From positions 1 through 64,000 of the forward strand of contig JAUXZO010000073.1 in the NCBI GenBank assembly GCA_030692685.1: a stretch of DNA of 64,000 bases, given 5' to 3'. This DNA comes from Acidovorax sp. Lineage in GTDB: Bacteria; Pseudomonadota; Gammaproteobacteria; Burkholderiales; Burkholderiaceae_C. The notes beneath the pieces were generated by a model. The model was given only the letters and a program-made list of their open reading frames with translations, did not search any database and was not told the DNA's origin. Positions 33,949 through 42,951 of this stretch are shown one piece after another (the stretch's first letter is position 1; every line of letters begins with the position of its first letter). The translations under genes were made by a program, and so were the position numbers.

Positions 33949-34554
33949 CTATTTTTGTAGCCAGTGTGTGCGCATCAACTCCAGCATGTGCTGCGCCGAG
34001 CGCCCCCGGTGGCTGTGGGCGTTTTTTACCTCCACGGGTAACTCGGCAAAGGTCTTGCCAAATTCGGGGATGAACATCACCGGGTCAAAACCAAAGCCAT
34101 TGCTGCCCCGGGGCTCCTCGGTGATCTCGCCAACCACGCGGCCTACGGCGATCAGCGGCTCGGGGTCTTGCGGGCTGCGCACGGCGACCAAGGTGCTGAC
34201 CATGGCGGCGCGGCGGTTGTCCACGCCCTGCAATTGTTCCAGCAGCGCACGCACGTTGTTGTCGTCGTTTTTCTCGTAGCCAAACTGGGTGCAGTAATAC
34301 GCGGTATCCACCCCCGGCAAACCACCAAAGGCATCCACGCACATGCCCGCGTCGTCGGCCAGCGCAGGCAACCCGGTGTGGGCCGAGGCGAAGCGCGCTT
34401 TGGCCAGGGCGTTTTCGACAAAGGTGCGAAAAGGCTCCTCGGCCTCGCCCACGCCCAGGTCGGCCTGGCGCACCAGCTCCACGCCCAGCGGCGCAAACAT
34501 GGACTGCAGCTCGGCCAGTTTGCCGCGGTTGTTGGATGCAAGAACAATTTTCAT
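33949..34554 (-). CDS. rdgB: Non-canonical purine NTP pyrophosphatase (RdgB/HAM1)
   Basis: A 201-residue enzyme that hydrolyses dITP, XTP and similar deaminated nucleotides to monophosphates, keeping them out of DNA and RNA. Family motifs are MKIVLASNNRGKLAELQSM at the N-terminus, FVENALAKARFAS, LADDAGMCVDAFGGLPGVDTA (catalytic Asp) and GSNGFGFDPVMFIPEFGKTFAEL. Length is typical. It is preceded by rph on the same strand across palindrome copy D and followed by hemW. Confidence 0.96.
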   Translation of the reverse strand: MKIVLASNNRGKLAELQSMFAPLGVELVRQADLGVGEAEEPFRTFVENALAKARFASAHTGLPALADDAGMCVDAFGGLPGVDTAYYCTQFGYEKNDDNNVRALLEQLQGVDNRRAAMVSTLVAVRSPQDPEPLIAVGRVVGEITEEPRGSNGFGFDPVMFIPEFGKTFAELPVEVKNAHSHRGRSAQHMLELMRTHWLQK

Positions 34555-34569
34555 GATTCAAATTGGCGT

Positions 34570-34594
34570 CTAGCGCTTATTCAGCAAACGCTAG
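34570..34594. repeat. Dispersed palindrome, copy D (between rph and rdgB)
   Basis: CTAGCGCTTATTC-AGCAAACGCTAG with AATTGGCGT on the left and AGCTATCAATTAATG on the right. The right arm has one change (AAACGCT), so the stem is slightly weaker than in copies B and C. Confidence 0.75.
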
Positions 34595-34631
34595 CAGCTA
34601 TCAATTAATGAGTATTTGCTTGTGATGGGGT

Positions 34632-35357
34632 TTACAGCAGCGACTGCAGCTGCATCTGCACCAGCTCTGCAATGCCTTTTTCGGCCAGCGCCAGCAGCTG
34701 GTCCATCTCGGCCCGGGTAAACGCCACGCCTTCGGCCGTGCCCTGCACTTCCACAAAATGGCCAGCGCCAGTCATCACCACGTTCATGTCGGTGTCGCAG
34801 CCCACGTCTTCGACATATTCCAGGTCGAGCAGCGGCGTGCCCTGAACAATGCCTACCGAGATGGCGGCCACAGGCTGCAACAAGGGCGTCTGCGTGATCT
34901 TGCCGCTGGCCAGCAGTTGGTTGACCGCATCCTGCGCAGCCACCCAGGCGCCGGTGATGGCGGCGGTGCGTGTGCCGCCGTCGGCCTGGATCACGTCGCA
35001 GTCGAGCTGAATGGTGCGCTCGCCCAACAGCTTGAGGTCAAACACCGCGCGCAGTGAGCGGCCGATGAGGCGCTGGATCTCTTGCGTGCGGCCGGTCTGT
35101 TTGCCGCGCGCGGCTTCGCGGTCGCTGCGCGTGTGGGTGGCGCGGGGCAGCATGCCGTATTCAGCCGTCACCCAGCCTTCGCCACTGCCACACTTGTGGG
35201 GTGGCACGCGCTCTTCCACCGAAGCGGTGCAGAGCACCTTGGTGTTGCCGAACTCGATCAACACCGAACCCTCGGCGTGCATCGTGTAGTTGCGGGTGAT
35301 GCGCACGGGGCGCAACTGATTGGCAGCGCGGTCGCTGGTGCGGGTAAAAGTGGTCAT
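34632..35357 (-). CDS. rph: Ribonuclease PH
   Basis: A 241-residue 3'-5' phosphorolytic exoribonuclease that trims tRNA 3' ends. The start at 35357 gives the family N-terminus ([20 protein letters not shown]). Motifs are [74 protein letters not shown] and [21 protein letters not shown], all normal. It is followed by rdgB and then hemW. Upstream is a repeat-bearing spacer and the phosphatase gene. Confidence 0.97.
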   Translation of the reverse strand: MTTFTRTSDRAANQLRPVRITRNYTMHAEGSVLIEFGNTKVLCTASVEERVPPHKCGSGEGWVTAEYGMLPRATHTRSDREAARGKQTGRTQEIQRLIGRSLRAVFDLKLLGERTIQLDCDVIQADGGTRTAAITGAWVAAQDAVNQLLASGKITQTPLLQPVAAISVGIVQGTPLLDLEYVEDVGCDTDMNVVMTGAGHFVEVQGTAEGVAFTRAEMDQLLALAEKGIAELVQMQLQSLL

Positions 35358-35562
35358 GATTTTTTCAGTGAGAGAGATTGGGAAGGCCTCATGCGAACCA
35401 AGGGCCCGCGCAACGCGCGCGGCCAAACCCGGTGACCGCCGCGCAAGGGCCGCCAAGGCGGCGGAGTTGCGTTTCTCTCGCGTGCGCTGGCGGTGTCCCC
35501 CTTCCCGAATGGCAGCGCCCTTCGAGAGAAGGGGGGAAGGCGCGCAGCGACTCAGGGGGTTG
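35358..35562. repeat. GC-rich repeat between the phosphatase gene and rph
   Basis: A 205-bp spacer with inverted segments CCCCCTTC (35497-35504) and GAAGGGGGGAAGG (about 35529-35541), plus GCGCAACGCGCGC and GCCGCCAAGGCGGC. This has the look of the C/G-rich intergenic repeats of the family. No gene. Confidence 0.55.
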
Positions 35563-36465
35563 TCATGCTTTTCTAGCGGCAGAGCGGCGAATGGCTTCGT
35601 TGATTTCTGCAATGGACCGCTCGATGGCGGCATCGTCCAGGTCGTCCACCAGCCCGTCGAGCGGACCAGCCTGGATCGTGGAGGCAAACACGTCGTCGCT
35701 GATGCTGTCGGTCGACACACCCTGGGTGGACTCGAACGCATCTGGCGTCTCCCATTCCAGCGCAATCACCGTGACGTTGTCACTGCTGTCCCCCGCCTTG
35801 CGCAGCGCTTCTTCCACCAGGTCGGGCACGGAATGCGACACCGTATGGTGGGCCAGTTGCTTGGAAATCTCTTCGTCACTGAGCGTGCCCCAGAGGCCGT
35901 CCGAGCACAACAAAATGCGGTCGCCCTGCTCCAGATACACCGGGCCCGTGATGTCGTAGATGGGCTTGGTGGGCGACCCGAGGCACGTGAACAGCACGTT
36001 GCGGTTGATGCGCTCCAGGCCAGGCGGTGGCGTGTTGCGCAGCTCCATATAGGAGTGGTCGCGGGTGCGGGTCAGCAGATCACCGTCTCGCACCATGTAC
36101 AAACGCGAGTCGCCGCAGTGCACCCAGGTGGCAGTGCCCCCCTGCAACACGGCCGCCACCAGCGTGGTGCGGGGCGTGTCGAGCATGCCTTTGTCGGTGG
36201 CGTAACGCAGGATCTGGTGGTGTGCGGCCAGCAGCGCACCCGACAGAAACTCCTGCACATCCTTGAGCTGGGGTTTGGCCTGGCGCTGGAACAAGGCAGA
36301 GATGGTCTGCAGCGCGATTTGCGCGGCCACTTCGCCTTCGGGGTGGCCGCCCATGCCGTCTGCCAGCACAAACAAGCCCGATTCGCGCGTGTAGCAATAG
36401 CCCATGCGGTCTTCGTTCCTCTCGCGGCCACCGCGGCGGCTGATCTGGAATACCGAGAACTTCAT
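35563..36465 (-). CDS. PP2C-type serine/threonine phosphatase
   Basis: A 300-residue metal-dependent phosphatase. PP2C motifs are in order: [11 protein letters not shown] (motif 1, metal-binding Asp), [15 protein letters not shown] (motif 2), [58 protein letters not shown] and [14 protein letters not shown] (last metal Asp). The C-terminal about 60 residues form an acidic tail with no match. It follows the Ser/Thr kinase gene by 82 bp on the same strand. The pair probably acts on shared targets, as with other bacterial Stp/Stk modules; targets are unknown. Confidence 0.92.
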   Translation of the reverse strand: MKFSVFQISRRGGRERNEDRMGYCYTRESGLFVLADGMGGHPEGEVAAQIALQTISALFQRQAKPQLKDVQEFLSGALLAAHHQILRYATDKGMLDTPRTTLVAAVLQGGTATWVHCGDSRLYMVRDGDLLTRTRDHSYMELRNTPPPGLERINRNVLFTCLGSPTKPIYDITGPVYLEQGDRILLCSDGLWGTLSDEEISKQLAHHTVSHSVPDLVEEALRKAGDSSDNVTVIALEWETPDAFESTQGVSTDSISDDVFASTIQAGPLDGLVDDLDDAAIERSIAEINEAIRRSAARKA

Positions 36466-36547
36466 AGGGACTCACGCAAAAAGCGATGCACAAAGGCATC
36501 GCTCAAGAACACATGCTTTGCCCGAATCTGCTCTGCGTGAGTCGAGT

Positions 36548-37564
36548 TCATTTGGGCTTGGCTCCGATGCCGGTGGCTTCACCCACCTTTTGCACATTTT
36601 TCTTGGTGTCAGACACGAGCGTGTCGAGCTGAAGTCGCATTTTTTCGCCCACGGTGAGCTTGGTGTAGCGGCGCTCGCCCTCGCGGCTGAGTTCCTTTTG
36701 CAAGGCAAACACCGACTGCGGGCGCGAGAGCGGGTCGAGCGCCATGCACCACTCGACCACCTCGATCAAGTTGTCGGAGTAAACACCGCGCAGCTTGGTC
36801 AGCGCCAGCGAAAGGCGGTCTTTTTCGATGCGCTGGGGCGCCTCGTTGGGCGGAAAGCCCTGCATGCAGGCGTAGATGCAGGCACCGATGGCGTAAATGT
36901 CGGTCCACGGTCCCATCGACGAGTCGCGCCGGTACATCTCGGGAGCGGCAAAGCCTGGGGTGTACATCGGGCGGATGAAATTGCCTTCTTTTGAAAGCAC
37001 TTCGCGCGCAGCACCAAAGTCGATCATCACGGCCTTGTTATCGTCGGTGATGAAGATGTTGGCGGGCTTGATGTCAAGGTGCAGCATCTTGTGCTGGTGC
37101 ACGATGCGCAAGCCGCGCAGCACTTCATCGAACAGCGAGCGAATGGTGGATTCGCGGAAGACCTTCTGCGTTTTCAGGTCGCGCGCGGTAATGATGAAGT
37201 CCTGCAGGGTCGCGCCCTCCAGGTAATTCATCACCATGTATACGGTTTCGTTTTCGCGAAAGAAGTTGAGAACGCTCACCACGGAGGCATGCGAGATCTG
37301 CGCGAGTGCGCGTCCTTCTTCAAAGAAGCTCTTGAGGCCCAGGCGGTAGAGAGACAGCTTTTCGGACTGCACCTTGGGAAGCAGCTCGCCGGGCGCACGC
37401 GTGGCCAGCGACGAGGGAAGATATTCCTTGATGGCAATCTGCTGGCCTTCGGAGTCGAGGGCCAGATAGACCACACCAAACCCGCCGGAGGACAACCGGC
37501 GCACCACGCGGTAGCCGCCAATTGCGGTATCGGGCGGCAAAGGAGCCGGTTTGATTTTTGACAT
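36548..37564 (-). CDS. Hanks-type serine/threonine protein kinase
   Basis: A 338-residue cytoplasmic kinase. The Gly-rich loop is RLSSGGFGVVYLA, the ATP-binding Lys is in QQIAIKEYLP, the catalytic loop reads HLDIKPANIFI (Leu in place of the usual Arg of HRD) and the metal motif is MIDFGAAREV. Lack of the HRD Arg suggests activity independent of activation-loop phosphorylation. Unlike many bacterial homologues there is no membrane segment or PASTA domain; the tail is a short charged helix ending GIGAKPK. The start at 37564 is chosen because the preceding 20 residues are atypical. It is divergent from yicC and co-directional with the PP2C gene. Confidence 0.92.
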   Translation of the reverse strand: MSKIKPAPLPPDTAIGGYRVVRRLSSGGFGVVYLALDSEGQQIAIKEYLPSSLATRAPGELLPKVQSEKLSLYRLGLKSFFEEGRALAQISHASVVSVLNFFRENETVYMVMNYLEGATLQDFIITARDLKTQKVFRESTIRSLFDEVLRGLRIVHQHKMLHLDIKPANIFITDDNKAVMIDFGAAREVLSKEGNFIRPMYTPGFAAPEMYRRDSSMGPWTDIYAIGACIYACMQGFPPNEAPQRIEKDRLSLALTKLRGVYSDNLIEVVEWCMALDPLSRPQSVFALQKELSREGERRYTKLTVGEKMRLQLDTLVSDTKKNVQKVGEATGIGAKPK

Positions 37565-37639
37565 ATTTTGCGAAGATGACTCGGGGGTAGAGCGGAACCC
37601 GGATAATCGCGGGATCGCAAGCAACCATCAAAAAGTCCA

Positions 37640-38569
37640 ATGCCAGTTTACAGCATGACCGGATACGCCAGCGCACAGCATGGCGCGTCTGCCACTGGCG
37701 CTGAAACCGACGCCCGCACCGATCCCCGCGCACTCCAGTCCCGCAGGCTGGGGTTGGAAATCCGCTCGGTCAACAGCCGCTTTCTGGACCTGTCGTTCCG
37801 CCTGCCCGACGAATTGCGCGCCATGGAGCCCACGCTGCGCAGTTTGCTGACCGCCCGCCTTAAACGAGGCAAGGTCGAAGTCCGCGCAGCACTGGAGAAT
37901 GAAGACAGCAATACGCTGCAAGACCCACCCGCTCGCCTGCTGCAGCGTCTGAACTCCCTGCAGGACTCAGTCAAATCCTGGCTGCCCAACGCCGCGCCAC
38001 TGAGCGTGGCCGACGCTCTGCGCCTTTGTGCGAACGCGCATTCTGGTGGCGAAGACTGGAGCGAAGCGGTTCCCGCCTTGGCCGAAGAAGCCCTCACCGC
38101 CCTGATGTCAGCCCGCGAGCGAGAAGGCAAGCGCCTGGCCACCATGCTGCTCGACCGGGTCAAACAACTGCGCACCTTGGCACAACAGGCCGTGCCCATG
38201 GTTCCGCTGCTGGTCGAGCAGCAACGCCTGCGTTTTATGGAGCGCTGGAAAGAAGCCATGGCACTGACCGATGGCGCCACGTTGCCAGAGGCCGCCAGGG
38301 ACCGTGCGCTGACAGAAGCGACCGCTTTTGCCATCCGCATCGACGTGGCCGAAGAAATCACACGGCTCGACTCCCACCTCGATGAAATCGAGAGACTGCT
38401 GAAAAAGGGCGGAGAAGTGGGCAAGCGTCTGGACTTTTTGATCCAGGAACTGCACCGCGAAGCGAACACGCTGGGCTCCAAATCCGCAGCACTGGACCTG
38501 ACCCGCGTAAGCGTAGACATGAAAGTGCTGATCGAGCAAATGCGCGAGCAAGTGCAAAATATCGAGTAA
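37640..38569 (+). CDS. yicC: YicC family endoribonuclease
   Basis: A 309-residue protein with the YicC N-terminus (MPVYSMTGYASAQ...LGLEIRSVNSRFLDLSFRLP) and the C-terminal DUF1732 part (EITRLDSHLDEIERLLKKGGEVGKRLDFLIQELHREANTLGSKS). YicC proteins are RNases that in E. coli cooperate with PNPase in degrading a small RNA. An insert of about 20 residues (ATGAETDARTDPRALQSRRL) lies near the N-terminus. It is directly upstream of gmk, an order common in proteobacteria. Confidence 0.94.
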   Translation: MPVYSMTGYASAQHGASATGAETDARTDPRALQSRRLGLEIRSVNSRFLDLSFRLPDELRAMEPTLRSLLTARLKRGKVEVRAALENEDSNTLQDPPARLLQRLNSLQDSVKSWLPNAAPLSVADALRLCANAHSGGEDWSEAVPALAEEALTALMSAREREGKRLATMLLDRVKQLRTLAQQAVPMVPLLVEQQRLRFMERWKEAMALTDGATLPEAARDRALTEATAFAIRIDVAEEITRLDSHLDEIERLLKKGGEVGKRLDFLIQELHREANTLGSKSAALDLTRVSVDMKVLIEQMREQVQNIE

Positions 38570-38605
38570 CACTCATTTTTTGATAGCGCACGACGCACAT
38601 CAACT

Positions 38606-39226
38606 ATGGACTATCCAGGCAATCTCATCGTAGTGGCGGCCCCCAGCGGCGCCGGCAAATCCAGCTTGGTCAAGGCCCTGCTAGAGCTGGACTCCCACGT
38701 TCACCCCTCTATCTCGCACACCACGCGGACGCCCCGCGGCCAGGAAAAGCACGGCCGTGAGTATTTCTTTGCGTCGGAGTCCGAGTTCGACGCCATGATC
38801 CAGGGCAATGCATTTGTGGAATGGGCCCATGTCCACGGCAACCGTTATGGCACGTCCAAAAGAGCCATTGAAGAGCGCATTGCCCAAGGCTCGGATGTCA
38901 TCCTCGAAATCGACTTTCAGGGTGCTTTGCAAATCAAGCAGGCTTTCGCCAATGCCGTGCTGGTCTTCATCCTGCCGCCCAGCTGGGAGGAACTGCGGTC
39001 CCGCCTTGAACGACGGGGCGAAGACTCTGCAGATGTCATCGAAGTGCGCCTGAAGAATGCAGCCATAGAGATGGCTCAGGTAGAAAAATTCGACTTCGTT
39101 ATAATCAACGAGTTGTTTGAGCGCGCGCTTTTCGACCTGAAAGCCATAGTTCACGCCCAGCGACTCAAGTACGCCGCACAGCGCCGCGCCCGTGCTGATA
39201 CCTTCCAGTCGCTCAATATCACCTGA
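38606..39226 (+). CDS. gmk: Guanylate kinase
   Basis: A 206-residue enzyme phosphorylating GMP to GDP. It has the P-loop [16 protein letters not shown], the GMP-binding [19 protein letters not shown] region and the lid [20 protein letters not shown]. Normal length. It is 36 bp after yicC and 17 bp before rpoZ, and forms the yicC-gmk-rpoZ group. Confidence 0.97.
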   Translation: MDYPGNLIVVAAPSGAGKSSLVKALLELDSHVHPSISHTTRTPRGQEKHGREYFFASESEFDAMIQGNAFVEWAHVHGNRYGTSKRAIEERIAQGSDVILEIDFQGALQIKQAFANAVLVFILPPSWEELRSRLERRGEDSADVIEVRLKNAAIEMAQVEKFDFVIINELFERALFDLKAIVHAQRLKYAAQRRARADTFQSLNIT

Positions 39227-39243
39227 ATCCCCGGAGTAAATCG

Positions 39244-39447
39244 ATGGCCCGCATCACTGTAGAAGACTGCCTGGAAAAGATCCCCAACCGCTTCCAGCTC
39301 GTGTTGGCCGCCACCTATCGCGCTCGCATGTTGAGCCAGGGCCACGCTCCCCGCATCGAAAGTCGCAACAAGCCCGCCGTGACCGCTCTGCGCGAAATCG
39401 CCGAAGGCAAGGTTGGCCTGGAAATGCTCAAGAAGGTTCCTGGTTGA
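39244..39447 (+). CDS. rpoZ: RNA polymerase omega subunit
   Basis: A 67-residue subunit beginning [20 protein letters not shown], the standard omega sequence, with the [20 protein letters not shown] segment that contacts beta-prime. In many proteobacteria omega also forms one of the ppGpp sites, in keeping with spoT downstream. GGAGTAAATCG precedes the ATG. A terminator follows. Confidence 0.98.
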   Translation: MARITVEDCLEKIPNRFQLVLAATYRARMLSQGHAPRIESRNKPAVTALREIAEGKVGLEMLKKVPG

Positions 39448-39475
39448 GCTTTTTTCTGGGTAACGCCCTCAAAGA

Positions 39476-39502
39476 GCACCGCGGCTGCGGTGCTTTTTTT
39501 TG
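39476..39502 (+). terminator. Rho-independent terminator after rpoZ
   Basis: GCACCGC-GGCT-GCGGTGC hairpin followed by nine T residues, between rpoZ and spoT. spoT therefore probably also has its own promoter in the 40 bp that follow. Confidence 0.93.
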
Positions 39503-39543
39503 TCCCACGGCGGCCTAATGCACACCCGCGCTACATTTAAGGC

Positions 39544-41823
39544 ATGAACGCGGTGCTCAATTCACCTTCTGCAACGCCATTCCGGGCTGGCGATTTGCCC
39601 ATGCCTGGAAGCCTTTCGGCCGCCGCGGCCGCCGCCAACGCGGCTGCGGCCAGCTTTGCCGCGCTGACGGACAGCCTTGACTATCTGGACGCATCGAGCA
39701 TCGAACAGGTTCGGCAGGCGTACCGCTTTGCCGACGAAGCGCATTTAGGCCAGCTGCGCAACAGCGGCGAGCCTTACATCACCCACCCTATCGCTGTCGC
39801 CGCTCAGTGTGCGACCTGGAAGCTCGACGCACAGGCCCTGATGGCTGCCCTCCTCCATGACGCCATGGAAGACTGCGGCGTAACCAAGGCAGACTTGATC
39901 GACCGCTTCGGCGCACCCGTTGCGGAGCTGGTGGACGGGCTGACCAAGCTCGACAAACTCCAGTTCAACACCCGCGAAGAAAACCAGGCCGAGTCGTTTC
40001 GAAAAATGCTGCTGGCCATGGCGCGCGATGTGCGCGTCATCCTGATCAAACTGGCGGACCGCACGCACAACATGCGCACGCTGTCGGATATGCCCCGCAG
40101 TAAATGGGGACGTATTTCGTCGGAAACGCTGGAGATCTACGCACCGATAGCGCATCGACTCGGGCTCAACCAGACTTACCGAGAACTGCAAGATTTGTCT
40201 TTCCGGCATCTGCATCCTTGGCGCTACGCAACGCTGTTCAAAGCAGTCAACAAATCACGTAACCGCAGACGTGACTTGGTCCAGAAGGTGCAAACCGAAG
40301 TGGATGCCGCCTTCTCGAAAATCGGCATGAAGGTGCGCCTGGCCGGTCGCGAGAAAACCTTGTATGCCATCTATCAGAAGATGGACTTCAAGCATCTGAG
40401 TTTTGCGCAGGTAACGGACATTTACGGTTTTAGGGTAATTGTCCCGTCGGTAACGGAGTGCTACACCGCCTTGGGCGTGTTGCACCAGATGTACAAGCCC
40501 GTGCCTGGCAAGTTCAAAGACCATATCGCGATTGCGAAGCTCAACGGCTACCAGTCTCTGCACACCACGCTGGTAGGCCCATCGGGGGTCAATATCGAGT
40601 TTCAAATGCGAACCGATGAAATGCACGTCATCGCCGAGGCTGGTGTTGCTGCGCATTGGCTCTACAAAGCGCAAGACGGTGACGGCACATCGGCAGAGCG
40701 CCTTGGAACAAAATGGCTGCAGTCGTTGCTGGATATTCAGAACGAGACGCGCGATGCAGCCGAGTTCTGGGACCACGTGAAAGTGGACCTCTTCCCGGAT
40801 GCGGTGTATGTGTTCACCCCAAAGAGCCAGATCATGGCGTTGCCACGAGGGGCCACGGTGGTTGACTTTGCCTATGCGATCCACAGCAATGTCGGCGACA
40901 GGACCACCGCTGCAAAGATCAACAACGAGCAAGTACCTTTGCGCACGGAGCTCAAGAACGGCGACGTGGTGGAAGTGATTACGGCACCCGTGTCCACGCC
41001 CAACCCGGCATGGCTCGGCTTTGTGCGCACCGGCCGCGCACGCTCAAAGATTCGGCACTATCTCAAGACCCTGGCTCAGGCAGAGTCTGAGGGGTTGGGC
41101 GAGAAGCTGCTCACCCAGGCCATTCGCGCCGAAGGTCTGGAACAGTTGCCCCCGGTAGACGCCACGACACACCAGTTGTGGGACAAGCTGCTGCGCTTTA
41201 CCGGCAACCGAACGCGCAGTGAGTTGATGACGGATCTCGGGCTGGGCAAGCGCATTGCCAGCATCGTGGCGAAGCGCCTGATGGTGTTGATGTCAGAGTA
41301 CGGCCATCGCCCCGATGCCCTCCTCATGTCAAAGGAGCGTTACACGTCGCATGAAACATTGTCCCAAGGAGCCGTGACGCTCGACGGGAGCGAAAACGCG
41401 TCCGTACAGTACGCATCGTGTTGTCGCCCCGTGCCTGGAGACAGCATTGTCGGCTACCTGGGACGTGGCGAGGGCTTGGTGGTCCACAACGTACATTGCA
41501 GCGTCGCCAAGCGTCTTCAACACAAGGACAGTGAGCGGTTTATTGCAGTGGACTGGTCCGATGAGCCCACGCGGATGTTTGAAACTGGCGTGGTTGTCAC
41601 AGTCACCAACGGCAAAGGCGTACTCGCCCGAGTAGCAGCGGAGCTGGGAAGCTCGGAGGCGGACATTACGCACGTGGACATGGACGACGAGGCTGCGCTT
41701 GACACGACCGACCTGCGCTTCATTGTGGCGGTGCGTGATCAGGCCCACCTCGAAACCGCGTTACGCAACCTGAGACGCACTCGGGCTGTGATCAAGGCAG
41801 TTCGGATCACCCCACAGGCCTAG
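39544..41823 (+). CDS. spoT: Bifunctional (p)ppGpp synthetase/hydrolase
   Basis: A 759-residue RelA/SpoT homologue. The order is an HD hydrolase domain (about 75-230; ALLHDAMEDCGV, LADRTHNMRTL), a synthetase domain (about 270-400; LAGREKTLYAIYQKM, DIYGFRVIV, NGYQSLHTTLVG), a TGS domain (VYVFTPKSQIMALPRGATVVDFAYAIHSNVG), a helical/zinc-finger-like region (YASCCRPVPGDSIVG) and a C-terminal ACT domain. Both catalytic domains look intact, so it should make and degrade (p)ppGpp. The Ala-rich leader (about 20-45) is variable in the family. Start 39544 gives the longest sensible protein. Confidence 0.96.
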   Translation: MNAVLNSPSATPFRAGDLPMPGSLSAAAAAANAAAASFAALTDSLDYLDASSIEQVRQAYRFADEAHLGQLRNSGEPYITHPIAVAAQCATWKLDAQALMAALLHDAMEDCGVTKADLIDRFGAPVAELVDGLTKLDKLQFNTREENQAESFRKMLLAMARDVRVILIKLADRTHNMRTLSDMPRSKWGRISSETLEIYAPIAHRLGLNQTYRELQDLSFRHLHPWRYATLFKAVNKSRNRRRDLVQKVQTEVDAAFSKIGMKVRLAGREKTLYAIYQKMDFKHLSFAQVTDIYGFRVIVPSVTECYTALGVLHQMYKPVPGKFKDHIAIAKLNGYQSLHTTLVGPSGVNIEFQMRTDEMHVIAEAGVAAHWLYKAQDGDGTSAERLGTKWLQSLLDIQNETRDAAEFWDHVKVDLFPDAVYVFTPKSQIMALPRGATVVDFAYAIHSNVGDRTTAAKINNEQVPLRTELKNGDVVEVITAPVSTPNPAWLGFVRTGRARSKIRHYLKTLAQAESEGLGEKLLTQAIRAEGLEQLPPVDATTHQLWDKLLRFTGNRTRSELMTDLGLGKRIASIVAKRLMVLMSEYGHRPDALLMSKERYTSHETLSQGAVTLDGSENASVQYASCCRPVPGDSIVGYLGRGEGLVVHNVHCSVAKRLQHKDSERFIAVDWSDEPTRMFETGVVVTVTNGKGVLARVAAELGSSEADITHVDMDDEAALDTTDLRFIVAVRDQAHLETALRNLRRTRAVIKAVRITPQA

Positions 41824-41893
41824 ATGGGTTGCACCACACGTTACTACGCAGCGATGGCGCTCGCAGATGATGTAGCGAATTGGGTTGTTTCGA

Positions 41894-42463
41894 CTACTTT
41901 GTAGGTTCCACCTGCGGCGGGTATTGCACACTCAGAATTTCCAGATTCCGAACACCGCCTGGTGTTGGTAGTTGGACTTCGTCGCCCACACGAGCCTTGA
42001 GTAACGCCCGTGCAACGGGCGCAATCCAACTCACTTGCGCCACGTGACTGTCGGCCTCGTCGATGCCCATGATGGTGATAGCGCGTTCGACACCCTCATC
42101 ATCCACATAGGTCACAGTCGCCCCGAAGAACACCTGATCGCTTCCCGCATGGACGCTAGGATCAACCACCTCGGCAATTTCAAGGCGTTTTGTCAGGAAA
42201 CGGATGCGACGATCTATCTCACGCAAACGCTTTTTGCCATAAAGATAGTCCCCGTTTTCTGAGCGATCACCATTGCTGGCCGCCCAGTGAACGATATCGA
42301 CAATCTTGGGCCGTTCATTGTCGATCAGGTCTAGCAATTCCGAGCGCAAACGAGAAAACCCCGCGGGGGTGATGTAGTTCTTGCCCCCGGCGGGCAGGGA
42401 AGGCAGCTCCAACTCATCGTCGTCGTCAGCGCCATCAGCTTCTTTGGTGAAAGCCTTGCTCAT
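41894..42463 (-). CDS. greB: Transcription elongation factor GreB
   Basis: A 189-residue Gre factor that stimulates RNA cleavage in backtracked RNA polymerase. The coiled-coil domain carries YITPAGFSRLRSELLDLID and the catalytic acidic tip NGDRSENGDYLYGKKRLREID; the FKBP-like domain follows (VFFGATVTYVDDEGVERAITIMG...SWIAPVARALL). The KRLREIDRRIRFLTKRLE stretch marks it as GreB, not GreA. The ATG at 42463 has GGAGGACTC upstream. An acidic leader of about 25 residues (DGADDDDELE) precedes the domain. It is convergent with spoT. Confidence 0.95.
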   Translation of the reverse strand: MSKAFTKEADGADDDDELELPSLPAGGKNYITPAGFSRLRSELLDLIDNERPKIVDIVHWAASNGDRSENGDYLYGKKRLREIDRRIRFLTKRLEIAEVVDPSVHAGSDQVFFGATVTYVDDEGVERAITIMGIDEADSHVAQVSWIAPVARALLKARVGDEVQLPTPGGVRNLEILSVQYPPQVEPTK

Positions 42464-42507
42464 TGCCAGAGTCCTCCGATAAAGACAATGTCCACAGACA
42501 AATGAAA

Positions 42508-42536
42508 AAGCCTGCAATCTTGCGATTGCAGGCTTT
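42508..42536 (-). terminator. Terminator of the tRNA-Arg transcript
   Basis: GCCTGCAATC-GCAA-GATTGCAGGC read on the minus strand, followed by TTTTTC, directly after tRNA-Arg and before greB. Confidence 0.88.
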
Positions 42537-42542
42537 AAACAT

Positions 42543-42619
42543 TGGTGCGGCTGGCAGGAATCGAACCCACGACCCCTTGGTTCGTAGCCAAGTACTCTAT
42601 CCAGCTGAGCTACAGCCGC
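42543..42619 (-). tRNA. tRNA-Arg (anticodon ACG)
   Basis: 77 nt with CCA encoded. The acceptor is GCGGCTG / CAGCCGC, the D arm GTAGCTCAGCTGGATAGAGT, the anticodon arm CTTGGCTACGAACCAAG (ACG) and the T arm GTGGGTTCGATTCCTGC. Confidence 0.97.
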
Positions 42620-42823
42620 TAAGCTTCGAATTATAGCATGATTTTTCGACTACTCTAAAAATCTTGCTTTGTTAGATTGTTTGCCGTTTCACCAGCAACA
42701 ACTCCAACACAACTCAACGCAAGCCGATATTGTAGTGCAACCCCTAGTCGCAAAATCCGAATCGCATAGATTGCGGCGAGAAAAAAAGCGACGATCCTAG
42801 GGTGCAACCACGCAAGTGATGGA

Positions 42824-42900
42824 TGGTAGGGCGTGTTGGACTTGAACCAACGACCAAAGGATTATGAGTCCTCTGCTCTAACCAACTGAGCTAACGCCCC
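42824..42900 (-). tRNA. tRNA with CAT anticodon (elongator Met or Ile2)
   Basis: 77 nt with CCA encoded. The anticodon arm is GAGGACTCATAATCCTT, the D arm TTAGCTCAGTTGGTTAGAGC and the T arm GTTGGTTCAAGTCCAAC. The D and T arms allow either elongator tRNA-Met or the lysidine-modified tRNA-Ile2; I cannot decide without comparing identity elements. The first acceptor pair is G-U. The 204 bp between the two tRNAs hold nothing I can identify. Confidence 0.93.
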
Positions 42901-42951
42901 AAGCCATGCTCCAGCGCGATACAACGGGGCAAGCGCCGTATTGTAGGGGGT

